In this document: positions 1 to 12,510 of the stretch, one piece after another
Layout of the letters: every line of letters begins with the position of its first letter
Numbering within the stretch: the stretch's first letter is position 1
Origin: Acanthacorydalis orientalis
Lineage: Eukaryota > Arthropoda > Insecta > Megaloptera > Corydalidae
DNA: 64,000 bases
Assembly (NCBI GenBank): GCA_034766995.1
Contig: CM068313.1
Span: 27,786,825 to 27,850,824 of the forward strand
Direction: 5' to 3'
The notes under the pieces: model-generated
The model's input: only the letters and a program-made list of their open reading frames with translations
The model's database searches: none
What the model was told of the DNA's origin: nothing
Position numbers and translations under genes: made by a program

Positions 1-36
1 ACCCCAGCTGCTACTCCATTTCATATACGGTTATAA

Positions 37-42
<6 letters not shown>

Positions 43-91
<49 letters not shown>
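43..91. repeat. (TA)n microsatellite
   Basis: Uninterrupted TA array of about 49 bp near the left edge. Confidence 0.95.
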
Positions 92-96
<5 letters not shown>

Positions 97-289
97 TGTG
101 TATGTATACAAAGAAAATATTGTAATTATAACAACTTGAGATATATTTTATAGTATTATATTTTAAATTGTGCATTAAATATATAAAAAGTAATTACATT
201 TTAATGTTAAAACCATACGAAATGTTTGCACAAGATGTCAGTTCAAAATCATTAGATAAAAACACGAAACGTTTTGCTTCGTGTATCCT

Positions 290-600
290 TATTTTATGTA
301 TTCCAATTCAAAAAAGATACGTGATCGAAATTATCATCTTTCCGAAGATTAGCATCTTTTCCGAAGACCCTGTATTACACCCGTGAACGGACAGTGAGAA
401 CCGCATTGAAATTTTATTGTTTTACGGTTCACTTTACGGCCGGACTTTGCAGCAGTCACAGACGTCAGTGTTATATTTTGTACGAGACGATCAATGTCGC
501 CTTTGTTTTGTGACTATTGGGTCACAGTTGTTCTTGTGGGTGGATAGGTGATATTATGTCGGCCATTTTCATTTGTATACACTTTGGGAATGTAAAGATA
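290..600. other. CpG-containing low-repeat block
   Basis: Balanced composition between AT-rich flanks. Contains a near-duplicate ATC(A)TTTTCCGAAGA pair around 330-366, a CRE-like GACGTCA at 461-467, and GGGTCACAG. No ORF of note. Candidate regulatory or conserved element. Confidence 0.3.
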
Positions 601-835
601 TATTTTTATTGCCGTTTCGAATCTCCTTTTTTCAATTTAAACAAAAATGCTACACGCTATATATACAACATTATTGTTGTGATCATTGAGGAATAAATTT
701 AAAGGGACAAAGTTTATTGCAGACAATTCAACTATTAATAACAGTTCACTCACTTGACGATTGCGGATTTCTAATTAAGTTTATTACTTTATCAACGCTT
801 AAATTTATAATTATAATATTATATTACATTCTACT

Positions 836-839
836 TATA

Positions 840-894
<55 letters not shown>
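836..894. repeat. (TA)n microsatellite
   Basis: TA array with a single ACAT interruption at about 857. Confidence 0.95.
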
Positions 895-899
<5 letters not shown>

Positions 900-1704
900 T
901 AAGAAGATAGACTTAAAACATACATCATAGAATATTAAAATATTCAAGTCCATAAAAATTTTTTCTATAGATATTTACATGTATTATGTAATTTTAATAA
1001 ATGTATTACTACAAAACGAAAAAAAAACAAAATTCGTAAAGTAGAAAGAACATTTCCTGAATCAATAATAACAAATTCTTTTTTATATTTTAAAATTAAA
1101 CTCTATATTATATATCCTGAGGTCAAAATATTGAAAAAAATGTAAAAAAACTACATACATATTGAAAAATGTCGCAGTAAATTATTAACAATTATAAATG
1201 CGTTATAGATTAATATAATTTGTAATTAAAAGAAAATATCAATTAAAATAACAAACTCAGTTTTAATAACAAACAATCAATCTTTTAGCTATTTTTGAAC
1301 ATAACAATTGTTTCTAGATTATCACACTTGAAAAAAGTGATTTCTTTTAAATTTAAATACTGAACTATTAAAAATTCTATTTAAACATAAATGATTTAAG
1401 AATAAATATGTTATTAATATATTACCACCTCAATAAAACTATTTTATTTTCAAACTATTTGCCTGAAATATTTCTGCACGGAGGCATTGTTTTTTCACAA
1501 AAATAATTCGGTGCACTAGTGTATTTGTGACACCAATTAAACGGATGGCATGTAAGTTATTCAAATATTATTGCCTTTGAATATATTTGATTGATTTTTA
1601 TAGTATAAATAAATACAAAATTTAATATCAATAATAACGTTCTTCCAATGGAATAATTTATATATAATATATAATTTTAATGTATAGTGTTTTTGATGTT
1701 TCAG

Positions 1705-1875
1705 TTCAACTTTTCAAATCGTTATATTAAAGTTAATACTGAAAATGAGAATCACTTATTGGCAAACGAAATAAAAAGATTTTATGAATTTAATAAAAAC
1801 ATTCAAAGAGTTAAAAAATCAGAAATGAGTAAAAACCAACTGATGTATTATTTATTCGGTTATGATCGTATCTAA
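1705..1875 (+). CDS. candidate terminal coding exon, unknown product
   Basis: A pyrimidine-rich acceptor (TTTTTGATGTTTCAG) ends at 1704. The following 56 codons are open to TAA at 1873-1875 with protein-like composition: mixed charge, E, Q, N and H, and a final YLFGYDRI. No convincing upstream exon in the matching phase was found. A donor-like GTAAGT at 1552 does not give a consistent frame. Such an ORF can arise by chance in AT-rich DNA, so this rests on the acceptor plus composition only. Confidence 0.28.
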   Translation, partial: FNFSNRYIKVNTENENHLLANEIKRFYEFNKNIQRVKKSEMSKNQLMYYLFGYDRI

Positions 1876-1929
1876 AAAATAATTAATTGAATTTCAGTAT
1901 CTACATACATGAAAACAGACAGCACACAG

Positions 1930-1931
<2 letters not shown>

Positions 1932-1966
<35 letters not shown>

Positions 1967-2012
1967 AATATATATATATATATATATATATGTATAGAGA
2001 GAGAGAGAGAGA
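1932..2012. repeat. (TA)n-(TA)n-(GA)n compound repeat
   Basis: Two TA arrays split by TTAAA, then a GA array at 1997-2012. Confidence 0.95.
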
Positions 2013-2039
2013 TGTTTACAAAAAACAATTAAAATAGGA

Positions 2040-2570
2040 ATTAATTCTAGTTCAAATGCTGGCTAATTCCAGCCCTGCGTGTAATAAAATTAAATGCGGA
2101 ATCTGTTAATCTTGTACCACACTGTTCAATGATATAGTTGAAAACCATACCATGACCCTCTTGAAATTTTGTATCAGCATTGATGGCTACTAATTAAATT
2201 ATCAGACAGTATCATTACAATCTGGGTCACGAATTTAATAGAAACAAGCGTCAATATATTTTATTATTTTAATTAATCTAGTCGACATAAAATATTTTGA
2301 CATCGATGTCACAACAATTAAATTAATCGTCATGTATCTACATTCAAAGGGAAATGATTCAATTGAACGTATTTTATTACAAACAATGAATAACCAGTAT
2401 GCAGGTAGGATATACAGGACATCAAATCCTAAGTGACGTTCAGTAAACTAGCTACAGTAATTCTGAATTATAGCTGGAACGGTCATATATTCACTTATTA
2501 GTTACGCCACAATTACAATTTACAATGTATTTGTATTAAAATGGATTAAGTTTTCTGCGTGTAGGAAATG
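2040..2570. other. candidate conserved non-coding block
   Basis: About 530 bp without simple repeats. It has many homeodomain-type TAAT/ATTA cores (CTACTAATTAAATTATC, TTTTAATTAATC, CAATTAAATTAATCG) between balanced stretches (CAGCCCTGCGTG, CTGGGTCACG, ATCGATGTCAC). No open frame. Enhancer-like by composition only. Confidence 0.3.
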
Positions 2571-2740
2571 GAGCAATTGGAATAATTGTGTGATTTATAT
2601 TTATTGAATATGGTTTAAGAAGAAATGATATATTAATAAAGGTTTGCTATATTCTATATAAATATTATATGAATATACTTTGAAATGTACTATCGGCAAA
2701 ACGATAATTTAAATACTATACTGTTAATACTAAAATTATA

Positions 2741-2743
<3 letters not shown>

Positions 2744-2785
<42 letters not shown>

Positions 2786-2816
2786 TGTATATATACATAT
2801 ATATTGTAACCATAAT
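2744..2816. repeat. (TA)n with imperfect tail
   Basis: Pure TA to 2780, then GTACATGTATATATACATATATAT-type decay. Confidence 0.95.
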
Positions 2817-3140
2817 GTGAAATACTATTTTCCATGAAGATCCTAAGCATTACATGAAATATTGGCAGTTAATATATTTCTTAATATTAATAATTGTGGA
2901 GAAAATTTTCTCGAAATTTTCATCTTGTTTCAGCATCTTTTCTTTTATATTACTTATTCGATGGAATTTAAACACTGATATTTCATAAAATGACCACACC
3001 TAGTCGATAAATTTTGTACATTGTTAATATTATTTATTGAATGTCTCTGATATTTTTTTTATGATAAATATTAAAGAAAACAATGAAGAATAATTATAGT
3101 TATTTAGAGTAATAGTTATTTAGATTTGGTATGACGGTCT

Positions 3141-3202
3141 GACTTAATCTAACATGATCTAACCCAATCGAACTCAACCCTAACCCAACCTGAATTGACC
3201 TG
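3141..3202. repeat. degenerate TAACCC-like tract
   Basis: Imperfect repeats of CTAAC/CCAACC-type units (TCTAACCCAATCGAACTC, CCTAACCCAACCTG). Similar tracts are scattered in hymenopteran genomes. Not a telomere array. Confidence 0.45.
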
Positions 3203-3423
3203 ATTATATTCGTAGATTGTAGTTTGTATTCATTTGGGTACTATCACATTTTAATTTTTTTATATTTTTTTCTTCTATAAGCAGAAAGCCAAAAAGTAAC
3301 AATGGAACCCAATCTGTATAATTTAACAAATTCGGTATCTGATATAAAGAAGTAACATGACCTGCCATAATGTCATATAATTTCTAAGTTATTTGTGAAA
3401 AAACTGAATGCACCATGTATCTA

Positions 3424-3425
<2 letters not shown>

Positions 3426-3491
<66 letters not shown>
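3426..3491. repeat. (TA)n microsatellite
   Basis: Pure to 3478, one CA step, then more TA. Confidence 0.95.
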
Positions 3492-3492
<1 letters not shown>

Positions 3493-4333
3493 CAATTGTA
3501 AAACAATATCCTTTTTTTATACAAGAACATTTCCTTTATTTTTTCCTATTTGAATGAATTATTAGATATAAACAATTTTATTCCAATGAATATTTTTCAA
3601 TTAAAATTATTATTTTAGAAAATTTTAATAATACGATACGATTGAAATAGTTTAATCTATTGATTGGACTATTTAAATTTATTTATAATAAATGTTTTAT
3701 TTATTTAAAGAAACTGACTCATTTAAAAAAATACATCAATGAAAAAGTATTTGTGTTGTATTTCCATGCATTCTAAATGTATGGAAAAACATAATAAAAA
3801 AATACGCACATACAAATTAAAAATTAACAAGAAGTACCATCGTTCATGTTTTACGTTTTTTTGTTTATAGTTAAGTACAAGAGAAGTATTTGTTTTTGTT
3901 AGTTTATAGCTTCTTAAACTAATGATTAAAACTAATTTTGGATGAATGTCAAACTAATACTTGCAACGTTTAATGTAAGTAGAGAAAATTAAATTAAATC
4001 TAGGTCAAAGTACTGGATAACTCTAATAATGGAGTGGTCAGACTAATGCGACTCTACTAAATAATAAAGTTGATTTAGTACGATATATTTCACAAGTCCT
4101 TAAAATATTAAATTAGCTTACTTATTTCTTATGTTCATTTACTACATAAATGTTTATATATGTATTTATTATTGTGCAAAGATTTTAGTTTATTAAGAAA
4201 ATAACAAAATATTGTCCATATTACAACAGGGATATTGTAATATATACATTTTATCATTAGTTCTGAACATAATATTACATACAAACATAATGTACATTTC
4301 AATTATTATTTGTTAACTACAAAAATATTTTAC

Positions 4334-4338
<5 letters not shown>

Positions 4339-4378
<40 letters not shown>
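4339..4378. repeat. (TA)n microsatellite
   Basis: About 40 bp, pure. Confidence 0.95.
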
Positions 4379-4379
<1 letters not shown>

Positions 4380-5394
4380 GTTGAAAGGTTCATATTTTGA
4401 AACTGAATATGAAAAGTTATGTTAAACTTTCGTTTTCAATCATAAACTTTAATAAAACATACATAATTTAAACAAGTAGTTATAATGTAAAGGGTGGATG
4501 GTGAAATTAATTCACTTTATTTATAATAGATTATTGTATTAATATAAAAGTGTAATAAAACTTTCATTGGAATAAAAAATGAATGTATATATGTGTAATA
4601 TGGCCATAAAAAACATTTTTCAGTATAACAACTTTTATTATACTATTTCATATGCAAAAAATGTTCGTGAGCTTCACGACTATTATATTTTTCATATTAT
4701 AGAGAAGGGACATTTTAAAAATTAGAATTTTAAGCACCAACGTATTCTAAATAATACTCGTACAATAGCTTATTTTTTTATTTAATGATTTGAATAACTT
4801 TATCGAGTCTTCATTTATTATTTGAATTTTACACAATCTCTATAGAGTTAATAAAAATAAAGTTCTTGTGTATTATTTGCTAATGTACTAATTTCAGTAA
4901 AAAAATTTTTCTTCTTAAATTAGAGACCAACCCTGAATTAATTTATTGCTTACGTATAGTTAATACAATTTTTTTTTAACAGCAACAACGTCTTTATATT
5001 TAAATTATTATTACATTTTTTCATTAAAAATATAATTTTATATATATATATATATATATACATATATATGTATGTATATGTATAATAACTTTTATTAATA
5101 ATTATTTAAATATTCCATACATAAATATGGCCAAAAATATCCTTTATCCTAAATGAAATATCCTAATCCTACAATTTCTTTATTAACTTGTTTTTACAAT
5201 GAATACAATACTATTTCTATATTATAAACTTCATCAAGAAACAAAATAATATTTGTATATTAAATATAAGAACATTTGTTCTGCTTAAGCATTATTTACT
5301 GTCAATATCGTTTTGATTGAAATTTTTTTAAATGGAGATTTTATCTTCGAAAAGAATCAAACTAATGCGTTAATACATAAGCTAAATTACACAT

Positions 5395-5560
5395 TATTGA
5401 AGCCACATAAATATCCCAAAATACGATGCCTGTTACCGAGCTACCTTTTTAATTGACTACCATTAATTAATGAAAAACCGCTCTTGATAATTATGACATT
5501 CCGTGAACTCAACGTATGCAAGCAACCCAGTTCATTCGACTGTTTCGAATTTATTATTAT
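5395..5560. other. short low-repeat block
   Basis: GC-richer 165 bp (CGATGCCTGTTACCGAGCTACC ... CGTGAACTCAACGTATGCAAGC, each quoted in part) with a TAATTAATTAATG-like homeodomain motif at 5463-5472. Non-coding. Confidence 0.22.
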
Positions 5561-5561
5561 C

Positions 5562-5953
5562 CTAATTATATCACTTTTTGATTAATTGTTTTTTCTCTGG
5601 CTTATTCTTTCACTTGGTTTAACAGGTAGTATTTAAATAATATTTATAATGAATACCGATCATTTTAAATTTTATAATTGATACTGCTTAAAATGAATTT
5701 GAAATTAAAATAGGAACTATTTAAATTAGATATTTCTTTTAATTTGTATTTGCTGAACAAAATCTTTTAATTCAATAAAAATTAACAGTTAAATTAGATA
5801 CGAAAAAGTCGATTTGCATACGTGAGTGGATACTTTTCTCGTTTTAATTATAAATTTATGCAACGGTTAGTCAGAAGTTTCTAAATAACTTTATATGAAA
5901 TTCCATAAAAAGAAACGCTATCTTAATTACTATACCAACATATATAAATATAC

Positions 5954-6001
<48 letters not shown>

Positions 6002-6870
6002 TTAGAAATATATATTTTTAAAAATTTAATTAACTCTGAATATATTTTTCATTTATATAATACTAAATGTACTTTTATACACTTTCAAATTATTTATTTA
6101 TATTTCGTAATTTTTTAACTGAACAATAGTGAATAAATTGAATATTTTTATTTATAACCCTATATTACTTTATTATATAAAATATTTTTTTTAATAAAAA
6201 AGTTAAGAAAAATAAATACGATTTTTTTACCTTTCTAATTTAAATTCATTATTAGCACTTTATTTTATATTTGATTCTTTTTCTTATTACAATTCTACGG
6301 TTTAAATTAACTCATATCTATTTATTATAGAATAATTTTATTATAACAAGCTCATTATGTTTCAATTTAATTTATATTTAAATTTTAATTCAATAATTTT
6401 CAAATTAGAAATTTCAATTATATTCAAATTAGACGATTTTATCTCTATTTTAAAACTTTGTAAAAATTAAAGTTTAGTATTATTTTCAAAACAAATAAAT
6501 GTATTTAAAAAATATACTATTTGATAAATTGAGTTTCCTACTTATTTAATATTCAGTATTGAAGGTTCAGATATTTATAAATTTATATTGAAAACCGATT
6601 AAAAATCCTTTTTGAAATACATCATAAGTATTCATATGACAATTTTTAGACCATAAATAAATTTTATTAAAAAAATGTTAAAATTAAACGTACTATAAAA
6701 ACATACATCCAATTCAATTTGTACTTTCAAGTCTATTTTAAGAATATATAAAAAATATATGTGTCTATTAATGTTTTATATGTACATTGGAACCTAGAAA
6801 AGTTTACAAATGATCACAGTACAGTGAGCAATAGAAATTATATACCTTGCATTATTTATTACAATGAATT
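5562..6870. other. AT-rich spacer, nothing recognised
   Basis: Only short poly-A/T runs and one TA array. No frame above ~50 codons that is not repeat-derived. Confidence 0.6.
5958..5997. repeat. (TA)n microsatellite
   Basis: About 40 bp, pure. Confidence 0.95.
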
Positions 6871-6879
6871 AATTTTCAA

Positions 6880-6917
6880 ATCACACACATTCACATACAC
6901 AAACGCACACATGCACG

Positions 6918-6964
<47 letters not shown>
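6880..6964. repeat. (CA)n-(TA)n compound repeat
   Basis: Imperfect CA stretch, pure (CA) from 6919, then TA to 6964. Confidence 0.95.
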
Positions 6965-6967
<3 letters not shown>

Positions 6968-7522
6968 ACTAGTATATAATAAATATCAAAGTTCATAAAA
7001 TCGAATGTTTTAACTAACAAATACAATAACTAATTGAATCAATAATTAACTGGAACACAACTTGAATTTATACTTGATATTAAGGGACAGTAATGAAATA
7101 ATCCCATTCGAAATTTAATAAACTAATTGTCAGTTGGTTGTGGATCTTAATAATTGTTCAATGCAAGTAAATAACGCTTCACTTCCTTAGATTGCTGTAG
7201 TAACCGCATTAATAATGTATAACTGGTAGTAACGAATGGTGGCTTCACCTAAATTATATTTTATATTTTTTGAGAATACACACATATGTGTATGTATACA
7301 CACACAATATATATATATATAGGTGTGTGTGTGTATGTATGTATTTTTAAGTATGCATGTGTTGAGGTGTTAAAATTATGTGTACAAACTTATAATAAAA
7401 AATGGTTAGAAACAGTTTAACTTTTAATTTAACTTGTAATCATGTTGCAATTTTACTAAAACGTTAACATTTTTGTTGGGAAACATGATAAATGTTAGGG
7501 TCGTTTAAAATCTGAACAATGT

Positions 7523-7524
<2 letters not shown>

Positions 7525-7565
<41 letters not shown>
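7525..7565. repeat. (TA)n microsatellite
   Basis: About 41 bp, pure, immediately before a low-repeat block. Confidence 0.95.
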
Positions 7566-7570
<5 letters not shown>

Positions 7571-7579
7571 CGTCTATTT

Positions 7580-8060
7580 TCTTTATTTTTTTCGTTTTGG
7601 AATAAAATGGCCATCAAAAAAAATGACCGGCACAAAAACGAAATCATTCCTTATAAACGACTATAGCACACTTGTACCGAATATTTCAACAGTCAGAACA
7701 AAAGGTTGTTGCTCAGTAACGGCACTAACATTTCCTTCGTGAAATTTTAGGTCAGGCCGCCTGAATGTCCTTTATCCCGTTCACATGAAAAATAAATGTA
7801 CTAGAATATACACGGGATCAAGAGATTTGTGTGCGCCATTGTATCCATTTACATGGGACTCGTCGTAAGAAGAATAGCTAACTTTCAAACTGTACTGTTT
7901 GTATTTCACGATATTATTATAATACAATAAGTGGACGATTTTATTAGAATTGTCACCAATTTGATGTATAATTTCCATTGTAGATGTTTCTCTTTTATTA
8001 TACTTTACACTGTGTACTTAAAACGAATCATTACATGTGGCACGCATTTATGGATACTGT
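7580..8060. other. low-repeat block, possible conserved element
   Basis: About 480 bp of balanced sequence after a (TA)n array, including TCAGGCCGCCTGAATG (7751-7766) and ATCCCGTTCACATG. A 65-codon minus-strand ORF (7781-7978) crosses it but has no splice context or recognisable motif. Confidence 0.28.
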
Positions 8061-8165
8061 ATAAAACACTTTTACGTTTGTAGATAGTTTTTTTAAGAAT
8101 TAATATTAAAACTCTCGCTAACCAATGCACATCATCTAAGAAATATATATATATATATATATATA

Positions 8166-9539
8166 GTTATACAAGTATGTGTACGCATATTCAAAATATG
8201 CTTCGTATAATTTTTATATTTCAATAAAAATATATATAAATATATAAAAATATAATTTTTATATTTTTATAATTCAACATAATATTAACATACAAGAAAA
8301 TCACTGACGACAAATTAATATTTAAAAAAAATATTTCTTAGTACATGTCATTAAGAAAATTACTTCAATTATGACATATTTTCAATAGTACTCAGTTGCA
8401 ATTTATGTCTGTTTTTTCTTTCATTCCCATATAGCCATTTAGCTAAAATATAAACCTATAACTATCTAGAGAAACGTATAATTATAAATTTTACGATTTA
8501 TATAATATATACTCCTTACAATGTCTATATACTTTGATAAATATATACACGAATACGAAAATCCATTACGTACAGTTATATAAAGTTTTCAATCAACGAA
8601 CTATGTAGTATGCGTCTTTATTCTCCCTTTGTATAAAATATAATATCTCCACAATGCTTTTCAGTTTCTCATATAGCTGTAGAAAAATGATATTTAATAT
8701 TAAGTATAGTTACATGGATGGATATATGTCTCTCATCTATTATTTCCTCGTTTATTATAGGTAAAATTACTATAAATACAAAGAGAAATCATAATTATTA
8801 TTTGTTAAATAATTTAGAATTATATTTAGAGCTCAATAAATTATTAAAATTGGGAAAATAAGTACATTTTTAAAAATGTTTATGAAATAAGGAAAATGCA
8901 ATAAAAAAACAAATTTAACTATTAAGAAACATTTGTTTCTTATAAAATTTTATCTATTACAATCATCTACTTATATCAATATCAATTATTAAAAATAAAA
9001 CAGTACTTTCAGATATCCGTTAGTAAACTATACTGTAGGTATATACCATTTTGAGATATCGTATTCTTAAAAATGTTACAATATTATTTTCAAATGAAAA
9101 AAAAAATAAACCATATTTTGAAGTTTAAACATATTTGACGATAAATCATTAATATACTTTGGTTAATTTAATAGTATACTTGTATTTTAATGTAATGGTT
9201 CCTTAATTAATATAAATAATTAAAAAATTGGCTTACATTTTTTAAAATGTACATCACTATTACTCAGTGGACATATTCGTTGCTTGGGAAAAGTATTATA
9301 TAGTAAAGTTTAACACTTCTATAGAGATATCTAGTAACTATAAAAAACGGATTATCAAACACACAAGCTAGAAAGAGTACTTTCTTACGAGTTTATTATT
9401 TAATTATGCATGAAAAAATCTATAATAAATGAATTAATTTAATATTTCAGGTTGGTGTCTAGAGTATTTTTCTACAAATCTAACCAAGAAAAAGATTTGA
9501 AGTATCAATGAAATTTTCCCGATTTTAAAAATGAATGAT

Positions 9540-9540
<1 letters not shown>
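8166..9540. other. AT-rich spacer, nothing recognised
   Basis: No ORF, repeat family or balanced block seen apart from scattered TATA-like runs. Confidence 0.6.
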
Positions 9541-9572
<32 letters not shown>

Positions 9573-9663
9573 TCAGTAATCTTTAAAAACATTATAAATA
9601 ATATTAGTATATAAAAGTGAACGATAATAATAATTAATATTATAAGGGAAGTAATTGAGCTAT

Positions 9664-9829
9664 ATGAGTAATTTTATTAAAAAAATCTTTTCTAAAAATA
9701 AATTTACAGAAGGACTAATGAAGGAACTAGTATTCGATATGAGAAATTGTCGCAAAAAAGTAAATAAATATAAAGCAGTTCTAAAAGTACAAATGTTTAG
9801 AGTTGATACACAAAGCTACCGAAAAATAG
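9664..9829 (+). CDS. short ORF with donor-like end, doubtful
   Basis: An ATG-started frame of about 55 codons with a charged, helix-like peptide (FIKKIFSKNKFTEGLMKELV and on) reaches a donor-like AG/GTAAAAAT at 9829/9830. Beyond that the frame runs into a (TA)n array. No family recognised. The phase does not match the coding-like segment at 10.69 kb. Confidence 0.18.
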
Positions 9830-10209
9830 GTAAAAATAATTATTATTCATATAATAAAAACAGAATTTATTTATTCAATATATATATATATATATATATA
9901 TTACAATTTTAATAGTAATATATCTCCTGTCTGAATATTTATTTTGTATTTTTCTAACAGCAATACAGCGTCTTTTCGCAGCAATCTTACAGTAAACTCT
10001 TACATTACATTTCACGAAGACCACGTTCACGCTATAGAGTAATACATGAGAGGCATTTTTGTTATGTAAGACTTGCATTGTGACCAGTTCAATAAGTAAG
10101 AAAAGTATATAAGTGTACACTTAAATGTATATGTTTATGTATGTGTGTATATGTGCATACATGTTTGAATTAAAATGCAATAGTATGCGTTAATATATGC
10201 ACATATGAA

Positions 10210-10570
10210 TACAGATGCATTTGTATACCGTATTGTATGAGCCCTTTTGGTCGATATAACCGCCACCTTCGTTCGATCTTGTTCTGCCATTGAACAAGAC
10301 GCCGTTCGGTGACCCAATGGGCAAGGATTTCCGTTGAAAGTGTTTTTTGAAGTTGCTTTCGTCATTGCCGACTACGAACACTCAGTTCTTTCTTTCTCTC
10401 ATGCATTCTCGCTATCACACCAGATAAAGGCACCGGATTACATTTACCACCTTTGCGAACCTATTGTGTTTTCCTTTAGCTCTTTACTGTTTTATTATCG
10501 TGAATGTATATAGCCAGAGATCAAGCGAGTGTGCCGATTTTATACGAAATAAAGTCGTACAGTATTATTT
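10210..10570. other. GC-richer block, candidate enhancer or promoter
   Basis: About 360 bp with several CpGs (ACGCCGTTCGGTGACC, AACCGCCACCTTCG), a CT-rich tract at 10385-10410 and an AATAAAG near 10550. Two overlapping minus-strand frames are open here, which points to biased composition rather than a gene. Confidence 0.35.
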
Positions 10571-10634
10571 TTGGTGCACCCATTTATAGTTCTTTAAATA
10601 AACCTGTGTAAGTGTATTAAACCCAAACTACATA

Positions 10635-10637
<3 letters not shown>

Positions 10638-10690
<53 letters not shown>
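10638..10690. repeat. (TA)n microsatellite
   Basis: About 53 bp, pure. It adjoins the coding-like segment at 10691. Confidence 0.95.
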
Positions 10691-10693
<3 letters not shown>

Positions 10694-10990
10694 GAGAGAC
10701 TAAGAAAAAGATTAGATATCAAAAAAAACTATCAAAAACGATTCAATGTTGAAATAAATCTCATAAAACAAAGTCAACTTACTCGTTATATGAAGAATAA
10801 AATCATAAAACACTATGATAAAGAATCAAAAACATTATATAAATAGATACATAAAATATCAAAAGTAAAAAGTACATACTCTTTTCTATCTTCTGCTTTA
10901 GAAATAAAAATTACATTACTTTCAACTGAATTAAAAGCAATTAATTTGGACAATGTGATGTTAAGAAAAATTAATATGTTTACAACATGT
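10691..10990 (+). pseudogene. broken coding-like segment, one in-frame stop
   Basis: From the end of a (TA)n array, one frame reads about 51 codons to TAG (10844-10846), then a further ~48 codons to TAA. Both halves are rich in K, R, E, L and Q with a coiled-coil look rather than repeat-like. The single TAG suggests a decayed coding segment or chance. No start codon or clear acceptor is visible and no homology is recognised. Confidence 0.18.
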
Positions 10991-11070
10991 ATTTAAATTG
11001 AAATGAATTATATTAAATGTACAAAACGGAAGTCATTATTTTTTTATAAACAACAAAATGCACTTTTCAG

Positions 11071-11281
11071 AAACAAGTATTGAGAAAAATTAAAACTAAA
11101 ATAGCACGATTACTAATATTTTTCACTGGTACATCAATCTATTGATACATTCTTTTTTTTGAAAACAAAAAAATGCTTTGGAAGTTGAATATGTATTGGA
11201 GATACAATTTAAGAAAAAAGTAACTAAAATTAGAATTTATGAATGTATGAGCTTCGAAAATAATAAAATAAATTGTAAACA
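11071..11281 (+). pseudogene. coding-like fragments in two frames
   Basis: After an acceptor-like CACTTTTCAG (ends 11070) a frame runs 24 codons to TGA. About 20 bases later a different frame (from 11163) is open for ~40 codons with varied composition (ALEVEYVLEIQFKKK...). Together with the segment at 10.69-10.99 kb this hints at a decayed multi-exon or frameshifted gene. Each piece alone is within chance for such AT-rich DNA. Confidence 0.13.
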
Positions 11282-11592
11282 TATATGATAACCGGTGCTT
11301 TAAACATAGCTTTAAAAACATTGTTTTTTCCTTTTCTGCCAATCGTTTTGACCAAATTTATTACTTTTATTATTTATCATGATATTTAAATATAAAAATG
11401 ATATTTTTTCAACTAGATAAAAAATATTATTTTTAATTTAAATTACATTATTTACTGTTCCAAATTTATAAAAAATACTTAATATAAATATGTATTATAT
11501 TTCAGAAAATGAAGAATATTTAGTTTTTCAAATAATTCTAGTTAATACGAGTACAAAACTACTAATTCTGTTTCATTATGTTTAACAACACT

Positions 11593-11593
11593 T

Positions 11594-11668
<75 letters not shown>
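11593..11668. repeat. (TA)n microsatellite
   Basis: About 76 bp with one CA step near 11608. Confidence 0.95.
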
Positions 11669-11671
<3 letters not shown>

Positions 11672-12196
11672 GACTATTCCCAAATATTCATATAGGTATA
11701 TTAATTTAAATTCCATTAATTCAGATTCTTATTTATTGTAAATGTTATTTTTAAATACGAGTAAAAAGTGTTTGGATTACTTTTTAAAAAAATTTTCTTC
11801 GAAACGTATACATGAAATACTGGAAACCTATCAAATCCTTTTAAAAAGAAGAAGAGAACATATGTTTCAAATTCTATTTAAAATAGATCATTATTTGTAA
11901 AATTGCAAATTTTTTTAAGAAAAAATTAAAATTATATTCTCAATTATTGCTAAATTTCTTCAACTTTCATAGCTCGCGGATTTAAGTTTTTTATTACGTT
12001 TATACTGTATTTGTTGTATTTTATAATATGAATGCGTTTTGTTCTATATAACTTGCATGAAAAGTGCGTATTCAATAAAGAAATAAAATGCGAGACAATA
12101 TTCTATGAAGCTGCAAGGTATAGAAATCTTTTGTTTGATTTCGTTTATTATTTTTATTATTCATAAATGAAGATTCACTTAACAATTATAGTCTGC

Positions 12197-12198
<2 letters not shown>

Positions 12199-12256
<58 letters not shown>
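12199..12256. repeat. (TA)n microsatellite
   Basis: About 58 bp, followed by decayed TG/TATG repeats to 12295. Confidence 0.95.
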
Positions 12257-12262
<6 letters not shown>

Positions 12263-12307
12263 AATATGTATGTATGTATGCACGTATGTGTATATATTAT
12301 CATAGTA

Positions 12308-12372
12308 AATATATATTATCAAGTAAAACAGTCAAGTAACCTATATTAATATATATTATCAAGTAAAACAGT
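12308..12372. repeat. imperfect 40-bp tandem duplication
   Basis: ATATATTATCAAGTAAAACAGT-type unit at 12311-12332 recurs at 12351-12372, exactly 40 bp on. Confidence 0.8.
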
Positions 12373-12479
12373 ATGAGAATCTATTGAAAAATATATGAGA
12401 CATATTACTTTCAATTTAAAATGATTACTATGGACAATATTTCATTCCAATAAAAAAATAAAAAAAGAAGTTTTAACCA

Positions 12480-12485
12480 TTTATT
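12480..12485 (-). promoter_or_regulatory. poly(A) signal AATAAA
   Basis: AATAAA on the minus strand just downstream of the stop codon at 12511, at usual poly(A)-signal distance. AATAAA is common in DNA this AT-rich, so the position rather than the motif is the evidence. Confidence 0.4.
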
Positions 12486-12510
12486 AATATCATTTTAAAT
12501 CAATAAAATA

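Noticed and set aside
1485..1552. Possible exon ending at GTAAGT (1552) upstream of the 1705 exon
   Set aside because: None of the three phases joins to the open frame at 1705. The compatible phase has a stop seven codons before the donor and no start.
10135..10381. Two overlapping minus-strand ORFs
   Set aside because: Different frames over the same GC-richer block, running into TG/CA repeats. No splice signals.
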